Below, piece after piece: positions 9,618 through 20,820 of a stretch of DNA of 22,308 nt. This stretch comes from Apostichopus californicus (taxonomy: Eukaryota; Echinodermata; Holothuroidea; Aspidochirotida; Stichopodidae). Numbering within the stretch: the stretch's first letter is position 1; every line of letters begins with the position of its first letter. The notes beneath the pieces were generated by a model. The model saw only the letters and a program-made list of their open reading frames with translations. It was not told the origin of the DNA and ran no database searches. The position numbers were made by a program, and so were the translations under genes. Location of the stretch: positions 5,285 to 27,592 of the forward strand of contig JAIPMN010021787.1 of assembly GCA_020650975.1 (NCBI GenBank), read 5' to 3'.

Positions 9618-10735
9618 AGTAATCAGCCCCATGCAGCATTTTACACCACAAACAAATCAGGGATTACGCGCGATTCATATCCAGTACTGGTTTTGAAGTT
9701 TTGGAAGTATTTAGGAACAGTCGTTTATTTTATATCATCTCTCTGTTAATACGTGGTCATAATTATTGACCTGACGGGCAGTTATTTTGTGATGCTAAGC
9801 AGCTAAATATTCTTAGAGAGAAAGTCCAATACAGCTCAGTTTCTCATCAGGTATCTGTCCAATTAACAGTTCAGCCCTTTTTTGTAAATTGATTTGTCAA
9901 GATGGAATACCCCATTTCAAATGAAAAACTATGAATGAAAAGCTCACCTTGTGGTAACCAACCAAAGCCATGTTGTTTTCAAAGTTACGACACTTTGTGA
10001 TAAATTTTAATGGGATAAAATCTATGTCAGTGAAATGTCACACTTACCTTGAAGACTATTACAATTTCTTCTTGTACGTGAAAATTCAATCTTCAAATCT
10101 TTATAAAAATTAAAATATATTTTAATGCAACCAGTGTTAAGTGTATCTCCTTCATAGCTCTTCATTTGATCAGGAGGGACGTTCACATGGAAACATAACC
10201 AACTTCTTGAAGAGGATGAGAAAATAGATTACTCCAAATTTTGGAACATTCAAAATGTGTGCTTTTTTTTTTAAAGAGCAACTTGAAGTTGAATTTCAAG
10301 TCTTTGACTGTCTTTGATGAGTGTGGTTTGGTCCTATTTCAGTATTTACTCAAATCCTAGGTCGTGATGGACATTGTCGAGTCTTTGGATACACTATTTC
10401 TAAAAATATTTGTTTTGTTTTGGAAATTTTTACTGAGTCATCCTGTTTTGTGACTAAATTTATGTTTGCACAATATTTCAGGGCAGTAATTATAACAAAT
10501 TTGACAAACCTTCATTTTAGTTCAATTTATGTGTGCTGTAATACCAAACATTATACATAACATGTTAAATGGTATAAAGGTATTAGCTCTATCTTAGCAG
10601 CAAGCACTTGTTATTTGTGAAATGATAAGTAGTGTATGAAACATTTCCTGATTCAGGTTGTGATTCAATTGCACAGGAATGTTTGGATATCAGATATTTG
10701 AGTCTTTATAAAATAAAGACGATTTGTCAACATTT
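9618..10735 (+). other. SNX25: SNX25 3' UTR (probable)
   Basis: AT-rich non-coding sequence follows the stop codon up to the first good AATAAA (10712-10717) with a T-rich and then GTGTG-containing stretch after it. The exact cleavage point is inferred. No conserved element is recognisable in it. Confidence 0.6.
10712..10717 (+). terminator. Poly(A) signal of SNX25
   Basis: Canonical AATAAA about 1.1 kb after the SNX25 stop, followed by a T-rich tract and GATGTGTGAAGG, a plausible downstream GU element. Confidence 0.6.
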
Positions 10736-10739
10736 TATA

Positions 10740-11890
10740 ATTTATTATTCTATTGTTATATTTCTTCAGATGTGTGAAGGCTCTCTACCTCAGGAAATCT
10801 GTTTATTGTGACAAATATAATCCTTCACTTTTTACTGGTGTATGAGCCATATTAGTTGTATTTATGACTTTTTCTCTCAACATCGAAGGATAACGCATAT
10901 GTTTGCAAACTGTTTTAAAAAAAAAACATCAGTGAAGTTTTGATCTGATTTGAATATTTTTGTGGCATTTTTCTGCATTTCTTAAACTGCATTCCAGTTT
11001 TGATACTGTATGTCTTGGTTTAATCAGTGATACTACTGTAATATTTGTACAGCTCAAAAACAAAAAAAATATATAAAAATGCTTTAAAGGCATTGAAGAC
11101 TCACCCCAAACCATGTGCCGCCATCTGAAAAAGTTAGCTTTCCGTTGCTTGCAAGTGAAGTTTATTTCTTGTCGCTACAAAATGCAGACAGTAATGAAAC
11201 ATGATACCTTATCTTTTATCTAGACCTGAGAAGTCCATCGCTGCTATGTACACTGTGTTGTGGGTATTGCCCTTAGCTGTATGTACATTGACTGTACACT
11301 AGTGTCTAATTATCGACGGTAGCAAGCTGTGTGTGTATTTTCTGGGATCGATGGTGGTGTTTAACACTTCTGTTACACCTCATTCGAAACTAAGTTAGAA
11401 TACCAGCATCAGACGTTTCTTTGTGCGCGAGTCTTCACTCCCTTTAAGACCTGGTTTGACGGATGTCTATCCAGCCAGTTATTATTTGGTATTAAGTACA
11501 AAAGTAGATTTAAATAATTAAAATGTATTCATCAGTCAGAAGGCAATCATGGTGAAGGGGAAATGAAATATTATAAACAGGACCCTTTGGTCTCATTTCT
11601 CAAGACTTTTGAAACCAGTGTTGATAGTGCTATGTACTTAACAATATCCACAGCTCAAAATGATTATTTTCTATATCTTATGTAAGTTATACTTAATATC
11701 TATATATAATTGGCTGGAAAATGCAGTTATTTTCAGCCACATATTCATGTGGGAGCAGCCAATGGCTTATTACATACATTTCACGTAAGGTGGCTATCTG
11801 ATTTACGGTTTTTGCTATTTTTTTACTTTTATATTTTGGAAGAAAATTTCAGGTGGGAAACAGTGGCGGTTTCCTAAATGCAAAAACTAT
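10740..11890. other. Intergenic spacer, part 1
   Basis: AT-rich DNA between the SNX25 poly(A) signal and the tRNA-like SINE fragment. I see no conserved ORF, RNA gene or clear element. A longer SNX25 3' UTR could extend into it. Confidence 0.6.
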
Positions 11891-11894
11891 CTTA

Positions 11895-11967
11895 CTTTAG
11901 TCAGCCAGGGATCGAACCCACGACCTGCCAGATGCTACAATTCATTGCTACTAATGCCACTGCCTCT
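11895..11967 (-). mobile_element. tRNA-derived SINE fragment
   Basis: On the minus strand an A-box-like TGGCATTAGTAGC (11947-11959) is followed at tRNA-like spacing by a perfect B box, GGTTCGATCC (11909-11918). The anticodon arm does not pair, so it is not a working tRNA. Sequence on the 3' side (minus sense, towards 11840, with CTGACTAAAGTAAGATAG) may be the SINE body. I could not define its ends or target duplication. Confidence 0.6.
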
Positions 11968-11999
11968 AGTCCCTCTACCATAGCCTTTGTTCCATGTGT

Positions 12000-13385
12000 A
12001 TTATGAATGTGGAATAAGCAGAAATCCATAAATGGGATATTTCAGTGGCAGACAATGCACTCAGGAGGAAGACAAATTTACATTAAGTTTATGAAGCGGT
12101 TGCCTTGGCAAAGTTACACTGGAACTATATAGCAGATCAGGGCAGAGTTCCTTAGGGGAAGTGGACTTAAAAATGTCATAAGTTGACTTTATTTGTACTT
12201 ATTAATATATAAATAGTTATGCCACTTCATTCTTGGAATGAAATGCCCTTTGAATTCAGTTATTGAGTAAGTTCCAAGAAAGGGGTAAATTTAAACATCA
12301 ACAAACAGGGTACTTTTGCTTTTTCTTTCTTTGTAGTTTGAGCAGAAGTAAATGACCTTATTAGTCTCTTAGGCTGGCGAAGAAGCAGCACATGAAATAT
12401 TGTTATATTATAAAACATAATAGAAACCAGAATCATTTTATGAAAATGCGATGTCGAGCGAAAAGTACCTTTGCCTAAGTAGATATTCCACACTTGTGAA
12501 AGGAATGCTGAATAAAAAAGGGTTTGGTAACTTTCTAAAACTTGGTGACTATTTTGGAGTATCCAACAAATTTTGTGTCACAATATACTCCCTTTATGTG
12601 CATAAATGCATAAACTTATTATCTATGGACCAATTTTTAGGAGGTCGTCTGTAGTGAGCACAAATTTAAGAGTGGTTTAAATTGCTAGAAGTCAGTTATC
12701 AAAAGTACTTCCTTGAGATTCCCTAGATCCACAATATCCTAGATATTGAGGATTAATCAATTAGAAGATGGAATGTCAAATTGAGGAAGAAATTTGAGAT
12801 GATTGCTGAAAATTATGAAATTTTAAGACCATTATTTGAGGCAGTTTATCGCTGACCTATCAGTTATTTTTTTTTATAAATCTCAAGTTTGATTTGTATT
12901 TATTAGTTGTTAAGTAAATTCATATCTGATATTCTACATTGTAGATGGGCTTGCAACTTTGATTGTCCATGAATATAAAGTTAGATAAAATATCATTACA
13001 TAAACTTACATAAATATTGATTTTGACATGAGGAATGATATTGTCTCATTTCAGTTTGTGTGCAATCATTGTGTTAAAGGAACATACTACATTTTAGTAG
13101 TGTAGGATAATTTTTGGTTCAGCATTTCAGATATACTTTCTTCCACGATTTGCTCCTTCTCTGTTTGTGTACAAATGTCTTCATGTAATTCACATTAAGA
13201 AATGTCCAGTTAGCAAGTACTGTATCCGGTAACAGAAGCAGTATCTGGCAATAACTTTATACATACTTTCTCTGCATCTTCAGTAGTATAACATATGCTG
13301 TTAATTTTATTCATACTTGGGCTATTTTTGCTTTGATATTAGTTAAAATAAACCAATTTTCAGAACTATGTTGTTGCATAAGCAC
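12000..13385. other. Intergenic spacer, part 2
   Basis: AT-rich; nothing recognisable beyond stray AATAAA hexamers (12511-12516 and 13348-13353). Confidence 0.6.
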
Positions 13386-13391
13386 CTGTAA

Positions 13392-13887
13392 CATAGCTCC
13401 CAACTCTTGAGAAGGCAATGCTGGTCCATGCCATGAATCGCCATCCTGGGGGAGGGGTATAAGGGGAGGGGGTGTCCCCCCTTTTGATTTTTTTGGAATC
13501 CTGGTGATGCCTACATGTAAAATGCTGGCACTAAAAAAGGCTTTTGTCACCCAAATTGTTCTGAGAAATATGCATTTTTTTGTGTGTAACATCAATAAAT
13601 TGAATAGTAGGTGATAATTCATTCTTTCCCGTGGCATAAAATGTTCGCTGCTCGCCCCAATGAAATGAAATATAGGCTAATTTGAGGTTCAAATGATGCT
13701 GTAAAGGAGATTTTATACTTAATTATGCTAAATGCTAAAGAAATGATGGTTGCTAAGTCAAAATTTGATGCAATTTTTTTTATATGTATACTTGACAATT
13801 ACAATGCGGGTTTTTTGGACGCTTGCGCGGGTTTGGGTGTTAGAATGCGGGTCCAACCCGCGAATTGCGGGTCAGTTGGGAGCTCTG
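13392..13887. mobile_element. Non-autonomous DNA transposon / MITE (496 bp)
   Basis: Terminal inverted repeats are CATAGCTCCCAACT (13392-13405) and the complement of AGTTGGGAGCTCTG (13874-13887), matching at 13 of 14. A 6-bp direct repeat, CTGTAA, abuts both ends (13386-13391 and 13888-13893). The CA start resembles hAT ends, but the duplication I can see is 6 rather than 8 bp, so the superfamily is uncertain. The right end holds several GCGGG motifs, as subterminal repeats often do. A G-rich tract (13448-13472) could form a quadruplex. No transposase is encoded. Confidence 0.75.
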
Positions 13888-13893
13888 CTGTAA

Positions 13894-15255
13894 ATGTAAG
13901 GATCATTCTGTTGCAGGAAAGAAGTTTTGGATGATGATCTCAGGAAAGGTTACAATTTTTTGTTGTTGTTGAAATGTCCGTTTAGAAGAAATGAACCTCT
14001 TTGACTAAAAAATCTGATAAAAGAAAAATCCATAGAATGTGTAGAATTCCTCCATCACCAGCTGCTAGGTGGAAACATTGCAGATTGGGAAGGTACCATT
14101 CCCACTCCCTCCACCCCAAATTTTTACTGCAATAATAGTCTTGGGTATTTACAGCCAGAGGAAGCAATTTTACAGCTACTGAATGCATTGGGTTCCACTC
14201 CTAGCCCCTGAATGTTTGGGGGACCCTGTCCTGGTTGCCTAATTTTTATTCCTAGGATGAAAAAGGGTTTCAGGTTTTTCAGGAATTAACAAATTCATTT
14301 GAAATCAGAGTTAGGGTTTAGGAAGTGGGTTAGGGATCCAGTTTCTGTGATAAAGAAGGATTGTCGTTCATAATCTGGGGTCAAAACTAGGAAAAAAGAT
14401 TCAGAACATGTTTTTTGAAAAAGCGTCACGTTTGGAATCCAGGGATTTGATCGTCCTGGTTCACAAAGAGAATTTTTCCAGGACCTCATTAGAGACTAAA
14501 GACCAATCAGTTTTTCTTTCATTCATATACTATTTAGTGACATGCCTTCTATCCATGGGTTGTGACTACCACTATTCTTTAGTGCTGTATTACTCAAAAA
14601 CATAACTATTTCAATGCCAAATTTACAAAGCAATGCAGCTTCATGTACAGGGATTGTAATGTTCCATTAATGTTATTAGAAACTATATATTTATGTTTAT
14701 TACACTATTCTTGTGTAATCACTATCTTTTGATTTATACTAGCATTCTTTTTCTGTTTGTTTGCCCAGTACCACACATTGTGCTTTCATATGTTAGCTTG
14801 AAAAATTATTTTCCATATTATTTTATCCGTTTAGTGTTTCAATTATTTAAGCTCTAATTTCTTCTAATTATTCCAAAATCTTGTATAAACAATTCTTAAG
14901 TTTTCTGCAGATACTACAATACATTTGAATCTGTGTTTATCTTTGTGCTTGTTTCCACTTTTGAATCTCCTAAATTTTAACATCCATACAGAAGTAAATT
15001 GAAACCTTTCACAATTTTTCACATCCACATATAATTTCCAACTAAAAGAGCATTTGTATCATTTAGATAAAAGGAAATTTGATGTAATTTGAACAATTTT
15101 TTTTTTTTCATACACAATGCTCAAAACACATTTTTGCATGAACTTGTGGAAGAAATATTTCAAAGACGACAAAACATTTTCCCTTGAGGGAGACTAAGAA
15201 CGGACTAAACTGAAAGAAACACATTACACATAAAACAACAGAAGAGTGTTTACAT
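13894..15255. other. Intergenic spacer, part 3
   Basis: AT-rich sequence with short ORFs only. No conserved protein, RNA gene or terminal inverted repeat was noticed. Confidence 0.55.
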
Positions 15256-15278
15256 ATCAAGTTGTGCTCATTGCAAAT

Positions 15279-15284
15279 TTTATT
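15279..15284 (-). terminator. Poly(A) signal of NME gene
   Basis: AATAAA on the minus strand about 510 bases after the stop, followed by TGTTGTTTTATGTGTAATGT, a good GU-rich downstream element. Confidence 0.6.
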
Positions 15285-15451
15285 TGACACATAAAGTTCC
15301 ATGATTCTCTGGGATGCTAACCACCTGTGACCGAAAGACTACATACACTTTATATTTATAAATCTTATCAACTCTTTGAGATATCTACTAAGAAAAATAT
15401 GAATATTCCTTATTGAGGCATTTTACACCTGTCCAGATATTTCAATTGCCA

Positions 15452-15476
15452 AATCAATCAATCAATCAATCAATCA
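15452..15476. repeat. (AATC)6 microsatellite
   Basis: Six uninterrupted AATC units, inside the probable NME 3' UTR. Confidence 0.9.
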
Positions 15477-15795
15477 TCTTGCAAACTAGGGGTTTGAAAA
15501 GCAGATGGAGAATTCTGCTTTACTTGCTCACAATAATGACAGAGGCGTGCGTGTTGGTCCAAGGTCAATCCATCTAAAACACATGTGTCTACAATGATTT
15601 AGGAGTTCTCTTTGAGATTCTACTACACCGGCCATAATGAAAGAATGTGTGTTTATAAAGAATGATATTTTTCAAAGAAAAAATGTGTAATTTAAAGCAT
15701 CAACTTGCATTTTATGTGTGTAGGACATGATAGTTCTGTGACAAGACATAAAATTGATCCAACATACATTATTCTAGATAAATGTGAACTACACT

Positions 15796-15966
15796 TTATT
15801 CATATATTGAAGAATGGGATGGAAGGGTCCAGTCAACAAGCTCCTCATCTTTGAACCACAGACCGATCTCCTTGTTGGCACTCTCAACGGAATCGGACCC
15901 GTGAACAATGTTGCGGCCAAGGTGAATGCAGTAATCACCCCGGATGGTACCTGGAGCTGATTTCAA
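15796..15966 (-). CDS. NME2: NME exon 4 with stop
   Basis: 56 codons plus TAA, acceptor tttccag. It encodes [20 protein letters not shown] with catalytic His119, then [14 protein letters not shown] and the C-terminal SIYE. Confidence 0.96.
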   Translation of the reverse strand: MKSAPGTIRGDYCIHLGRNIVHGSDSVESANKEIGLWFKDEELVDWTLPSHSSIYE

Positions 15967-18900
15967 CTGGAAAGAAAAACAAAAAGCCATTACTTGGCAT
16001 GATGTTTGGCGAGCCATCAGTGCTTCGTAGATGTAACAAACTGGTGTCTAATATTAGGTCCATACAAAATTGTCATTTTCAGGCCCACAAAAGCTGGCTT
16101 TCACAGAGATACTGTTCCATCCTCAAGGAATTCATCTTTACATACAATGGAATAGCTTATACTAGACCAACTTGAAGCTTTGCAATGGGTAAGACACATC
16201 TAGTTAACCTTTGACACAAGATTTTCAACATTTGAACACTTGTTGACCTTCATATATAGCAAGGTCTTTGCACTAAATATTGACGACCTTGTCAATAAGC
16301 AACATGAAAAGGTGCTTATGGTTGTCTATGTGAGCTTGATGAAATATTCTGGAGAAATATATGGCTTTGATAGTTTTAAATGAGATATCACTACAAGCAT
16401 ATGATAGATCTGAGGCAGACAGACAAAGGAGTAAGTATGAAGCCATCACTGACCTATAAACAACAGCACAATGGTGCCTTCCAAAGGGGCTTACGAATAC
16501 CACATATGATGTTCGTCCCAACTGAAATTGGAACAAGTATTTCAGGACAGGTCAAAGTTGGCTTTATTCTGTCAAATCTTATCATTGTTTTTTTAATGTG
16601 AAGATAGTTGTCACACCACTTACTGGGTCTGTCTCACCAAGCATCACACGACCCGTCTTCACTGCCGCAAGACCTTCCCAAACCTGTTGATACAAGCAAT
16701 AATGTTGAAATTATGGAATCAAAACTCGATGGGAAAGTAAGATACAGGTCTATCTGTGTATCATCCATATAAACAGTAAAACTTTAGAAAACAAAAATTT
16801 CAGATTAGCATGAATTAGCATAAGATTTACATGTCAATAGGCAGTATAGAAGTAAGAAGTACTTGCATATCCCTAGTTTGAAAGTCAGTAGTTTAAAAAA
16901 ATATCAGTGTGGAATGTTTTTTATCTTATGTCGTATAAAGCCAAACAAAATACTCAAGGTGTTGGTATAAGTCCCAAGATGTACTGAAACCTCCAGCACA
17001 GACAGGAACGATGTATTTTTTTAAATATTTTTATAAGAGACAAAGTTCAGTCTTCAAAATTGTCAGACAAACTTTGAACACTAAATTATTCAAGAAACAT
17101 GTAGGTAGAGACACCCTTCAGCGGTTATAGTATAGATTGAAAGAATAAGTCACAACTCGACAGATGGACGGGCATCACACAGTCATCGTCAAAAGGTGTG
17201 GAAACTTTGATCAAGTTGAGAACACTCCATCCTTAATTCAAAAGACCAAAAAGTGCAGGGAACTATCAAGTGCTCAGAATCTGTACAGCAATCTGTAAGG
17301 CAGAGTTGTGTCTTAGCACTTATATAGCAATTCGCAAACAGCCCCTTTCGCTTAAAGTTGCAGTTTGCTTTTCAATACCGGTTGAAATATTTCCTGCTAA
17401 TGTCTTATAGTTTGATGTAATAACTGACAATTTACAACTATTTAGATAATGTTATAGCATACATGTATTATTTCAATCCCAGCATGCAGCTGTTTACAAT
17501 GAACACAGAAGGTGTACTTCGGACAACACCAAAGGACAAGTGTGTTTTGTAGCATGTGTAACCCAGCAACGATTACACAAAATTGTCAAGGATTCATATA
17601 CCAGAGGTACTCCAACCCTTGATGGAGGACTTAACTCAAAGTACAACAAGACTTACCATGGCAAACACTGGTCCTGATGATGCAAACTTGCACAATTTTG
17701 AATAAAATGGTTTACTTGAGAGATCCGCATAATGTGTCTTCATATGTTCCTCTGATACCTGAATGAAGAAAAAAAAAATAATAAAAATAATAATTATAAC
17801 CCTTAGAATTAAAAATATCTTATGTGCTTCAAAGTTTGCTAATGTACACTCAATATTGGTTAGATTTTTAGTCTCTTTTATCTACAGCTCTATTCTGAAT
17901 GGGTGCAATTTCCTTGTCCATTTTTCGTTCAAAATGTTTTGTAATCTTATGCAAACAGTTTGGCAAATCAGCAGTAGCCTAATGTAAAACTGTTCAAAAT
18001 ATGTACTTTCCCCCCCCCCCTTCCCCATTACCTCAAAAGGTTACCAAATTTAAATCCTATATATAACAGCACCTGCAGTAGGCATGCTGTAGCCTAGTTA
18101 GCTTTAAGTAGAACATGTTAAGACATCAATTTAGGCCAATGTCAGATTTGCATACAAAACTTCTTATCTTTGTTGTGGAAAGTATCATGCTACGTTAGGC
18201 TACAAAGCAGGTTCAATTGACACTGCGGCTGTATACGATCTAAATCTTATCCATGTGTCATGTTAAATGTGAACCTGCATGGGAAAACCCTTTAAACACG
18301 TTTCTACTATTCTTTGAATTTTCATATACACTGTACAGTAGGATATTCTGCTATGTACAATGAAAGCCCCAAAGCAACACTGTAGCAACTTGCAACATAA
18401 CATGTTATAGGTTAAAAATGTTTTGTGGATCCTGACATCTTGTTTTAACGATAATATTTTACTAGCTTCTTCCACAACTAGACTTGTGTTGTGTTATATA
18501 CCTTCAAGATTTCTTTGTCATATATCTTTAAATTAAAATACCTGTTCCAGGGAATTAAATGCTCTTGTTGAATGATAAAATATAACTAGACCACTGAATT
18601 AATCAGGAGGAACTAGCCTAGGCAAACTTACAAAGTTACAATGTAACAGAAGAGATATCCAACACAATCTTGTGATAAATTAATATAATTAACAGTGTGT
18701 AAATTTAGCGGTCGTCTGGTCGTCAGATACGACCAAATAACCTACCGGGCAACCAAAACTATAAAGTAAATTATACAACACTTAATTATATTCCGGCCAT
18801 TTGATTGGTCAATTGCTCATCAATTGCATGCAAAATCCGCTCTATTGCACTCTATGAAATAGAACCATGTGTTATACTTTTTTGATAGCACTTTTTTCAA

Positions 18901-19447
18901 TGGTAAAAGAGCAGAGAAACCTGTCTGTTCAAAACAATCTGTTGCATGAGTGCATTTTACATCCAATTATATCTAAATTTGAAGGTGTTGTATAAAACAA
19001 ATAATGAATGGTTTCCATTCGTGCAAATATTTCATTCGTTGAAAGATCTATGTAATTTGTTCCATTCAACAAGGCTGCGCCTTGTTGAATGGAACATTCC
19101 ATTTTTCAACTCATGAAATATTTGCACTATTGCACTCATAACCATTGATTATTTGTATAATAATTAATAAATGAACATGGGCACGGGTTATCAAGCAGTA
19201 AGTACTTTCGACGCTGACTTGTACCTAGTCGGTACTGCACACGTCACGAAACATTATTAGGCCTAACCATGCAGCGACATAGCTTACTACGTGATTTTTT
19301 CGTTAGGTAGGGTTTTACCTTGGTCAATTTTCCTGCAACTAGCTTGAAACCGCGTTTCTCAAACCGTGTCATGATTTCGCCAACTATACCCCTTGCTACG
19401 CCATCGACTTTGACCATTATGAACGTACGTTCTGCATTTCCTGCCAT
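15796..19447 (-). CDS. NME2: Nucleoside diphosphate kinase, group I (complete, 4 exons)
   Basis: Exons 19319-19447, 17657-17758, 16624-16683 and 15796-15966 (minus strand) join in phase to 153 residues plus TAA, the usual group I length (human NME1/NME2 152). The enzyme moves the gamma-phosphate between NTPs and NDPs through a phosphohistidine, as a cytosolic hexamer. Catalytic His119 lies in NIVHGSDS. Other conserved positions are Lys13, Tyr53, Phe61, Arg89, Thr95, Arg106 and Asn116, plus Pro97 at the Killer-of-prune position and Ser121. The ending [15 protein letters not shown] is family-typical. Odd: the near-invariant KPDG is KVDG (Val14), and the end of exon 2 and start of exon 3 ([14 protein letters not shown]) are diverged, so this may be a paralogue. 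The start at 19447 has a strong AAAATGG context; an in-frame ATG at 19495 would add 16 hydrophobic-rich residues in a weak context. It converges with SNX25. One-to-one orthology to human NME1 or NME2 cannot be assigned. Confidence 0.96.
16624..16683 (-). CDS. NME2: NME exon 3
   Basis: 20 codons, acceptor caacag, donor gtaagt, phase 0-0. It encodes [20 protein letters not shown], with phosphate-binding Arg89 and Thr95. Confidence 0.95.
16684..17656 (-). other. NME intron 2
   Basis: AT-rich; I see no element or embedded gene. Intron 3 (15967-16623) is likewise featureless. Confidence 0.6.
17657..17758 (-). CDS. NME2: NME exon 2
   Basis: 34 codons, acceptor attcag, donor gtaagt, phase 0-0. It encodes [20 protein letters not shown] and SGPVFAM; Tyr53 and Phe61 line the nucleotide base. 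Confidence 0.95.
18770..19161. mobile_element. Fold-back MITE-like element in NME intron 1
   Basis: The outer inverted repeat ATTATACAA is at 18770-18778 and, complemented, at 19153-19161. The right half is itself a long imperfect palindrome (about 18990-19165). It is centred on a perfect 18-bp hairpin (19058-19075 with 19079-19096, 3-base loop) whose arms continue outward with GTGCAAATATTTCAT and AATGGTT in both. A further inner inverted pair is TATACAACACTT (near 18772) against AAGGTGTTGTATA (near 18982). No protein is encoded and I could not fix a target duplication, so boundaries are tentative. The rest of intron 1 (17759-18769) shows nothing notable apart from an 11-base C run. Confidence 0.65.
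19319..19447 (-). CDS. NME2: NME exon 1 (coding)
   Basis: 43 codons from ATG to LTK, donor gtaaaa. It encodes [20 protein letters not shown], the first strand and helix with the nucleotide-binding Lys13. The intron boundary falls at the same place as in human NME1 (after FMQ). Confidence 0.95.
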
Positions 19448-19900
19448 TTTTCCTCCGAAAAGAGTAGATATTACAGACAAAAATGTGGCAATCATGGGTA
19501 TGACCGAGTGCTAACCAAAGGCTTGAGTGGAGAGACTGCACGATCGTCTTTACATGTTACGGCGGATAATTAGAACAAAGGAGAAACAGGGAGGGAACTT
19601 TCATATTTATGAAACAATATTTATTTATTAAATTAAATGGTACATATTTTGTATAATTTTATTTTTCAAAAGTAAAATAAATAATAAAACAAAGCTTTTA
19701 TTTTATTTTAATGTAAATAACGGTGCATTATTTACCTAAATAAATTTAAAACCCCTTACTTTGGTAGGAAGCTCACATTTAAATGTGCACGGTGAACATG
19801 TGGAATATATCTCGACTTGCTGCATGTCGTTTGCATGGGGCAGTTCCGGTACATCAGATTCCATGAAACGGCTTATTTTGAGGGATTTAGTAGAAATTTT
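19448..19900. other. NME upstream region
   Basis: This should hold the NME 5' UTR and promoter. The first 110 bases are mixed composition; a pyrimidine-rich CTCTCC (minus sense, near 19530) could be a start site but this is a guess. Positions 19600-19755 are strongly AT-rich with A-run and T-run inverted stretches. No TATA box can be assigned. Confidence 0.4.
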
Positions 19901-20005
19901 GATATTAAAAAGTCGTACTTCAAGAAGGAAAGCTCCATATTTTGAGATGGAAAGTCAAACGTTTGAGTTAAAAAGTCGGACTTTTCCATATAAAAAGTAG
20001 TACCT
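19901..20005 (+). repeat. Decayed 21-bp minisatellite
   Basis: Five consecutive 21-bp blocks starting at 19901 align around AAAAAGTCGGAC (AAAAAGTCGTAC, GGAAAGCTCCAT, GGAAAGTCAAAC, AAAAAGTCGGAC, AAAAAGTAGTAC). One frame reads LKSRT-like heptads, which is a by-product of the period. Flanking sequence to about 20090 may hold older units. Confidence 0.6.
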
Positions 20006-20362
20006 TCGAAGAACGATTGAAAAACAGTTACAATTGAAACGTCAAAATTCCGGAAACAGTCGAAAACAGACGAAAGTATGAAATAGAAAAGGTGTAAATA
20101 TGATGACTTCTAGAACAAAATTTGAAATAAGTGTCGAAACAATTTGAAATTTGGTGATAATGATATAGTCAAAGTTTGGAAGAAAGTTCATTATAGAAGG
20201 TTAACAATTAAAGAAGAAGAGTCTAGTTTGCGAGAAAAAGTATAAATTTGGCCCGAGACAAACCGGATATCAATTAACATTTTGAGGAAGAATTCGAAAA
20301 CTTGAGGATAAATGATTTTTTTTTTAATATTCAGTTTGACCGTGGGAAGAAGAGGAGGAGGA

Positions 20363-20373
20363 GGGGGGGGGGG
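20363..20373 (+). repeat. Poly(G) run after GAG repeats
   Basis: AGAGGAGGAGGA leads into 11 G. The surrounding 20006-20809 otherwise shows no gene or element that I can support. Confidence 0.8.
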
Positions 20374-20820
20374 TTAGTATATGTGATAGTACGTGGTTGC
20401 GCCCCTGAACTGAAATAACTAATAATTATGTGGCAATGTAAACGCGAGAATAGCCTGCTACTGTACGGTGAAAGTGACTGAATATCATTTGTTTTTGCAA
20501 CAGCTCAAGATGAGGAAGTTATTTTTTCTTGATTCTTACCACATTGGTCAACAAAAAAAGTAAGAGAAAAATTCAGGAGTGGATCAGTAGGAATTTCATG
20601 TGTGTCATGCCCAGTCCGCATCCCACACACTATCGAGTGGACGAGTCGGTATAGCAAAAGACAAACTTCAGTGCTTCGTACAAACTGTTTATATTATTTC
20701 ATTAATGTACCGAATACCGATGAAAATACTGTGGCTGTTTGGGATCCTGTATTTCACTATGGGTCCGTCATACATTGAGTCCGTTTTCACACATGAACGC
20801 TCCATGCAATAGAAATTATT

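Larger units (their letters stand above)
15260..15795 (-). other. NME 3' UTR (probable)
   Basis: Minus-strand sequence between the NME stop and the AATAAA at 15279-15284. It includes a perfect run of six AATC units (15452-15476, plus-strand sense). Confidence 0.55.

Noticed and set aside
11895-11967. Functional tRNA gene (minus strand)
   Set aside because: Promoter boxes are present but the anticodon stem does not pair and the acceptor pairing is poor.
13311-13637. 108-codon minus-strand ORF in the spacer
   Set aside because: It overlaps the left end of the MITE and continues into flanking sequence; no recognisable protein pattern.
14295-14605. Overlapping short ORFs on both strands
   Set aside because: No homology recognised, no splice or start signals, and composition is that of the surrounding spacer.
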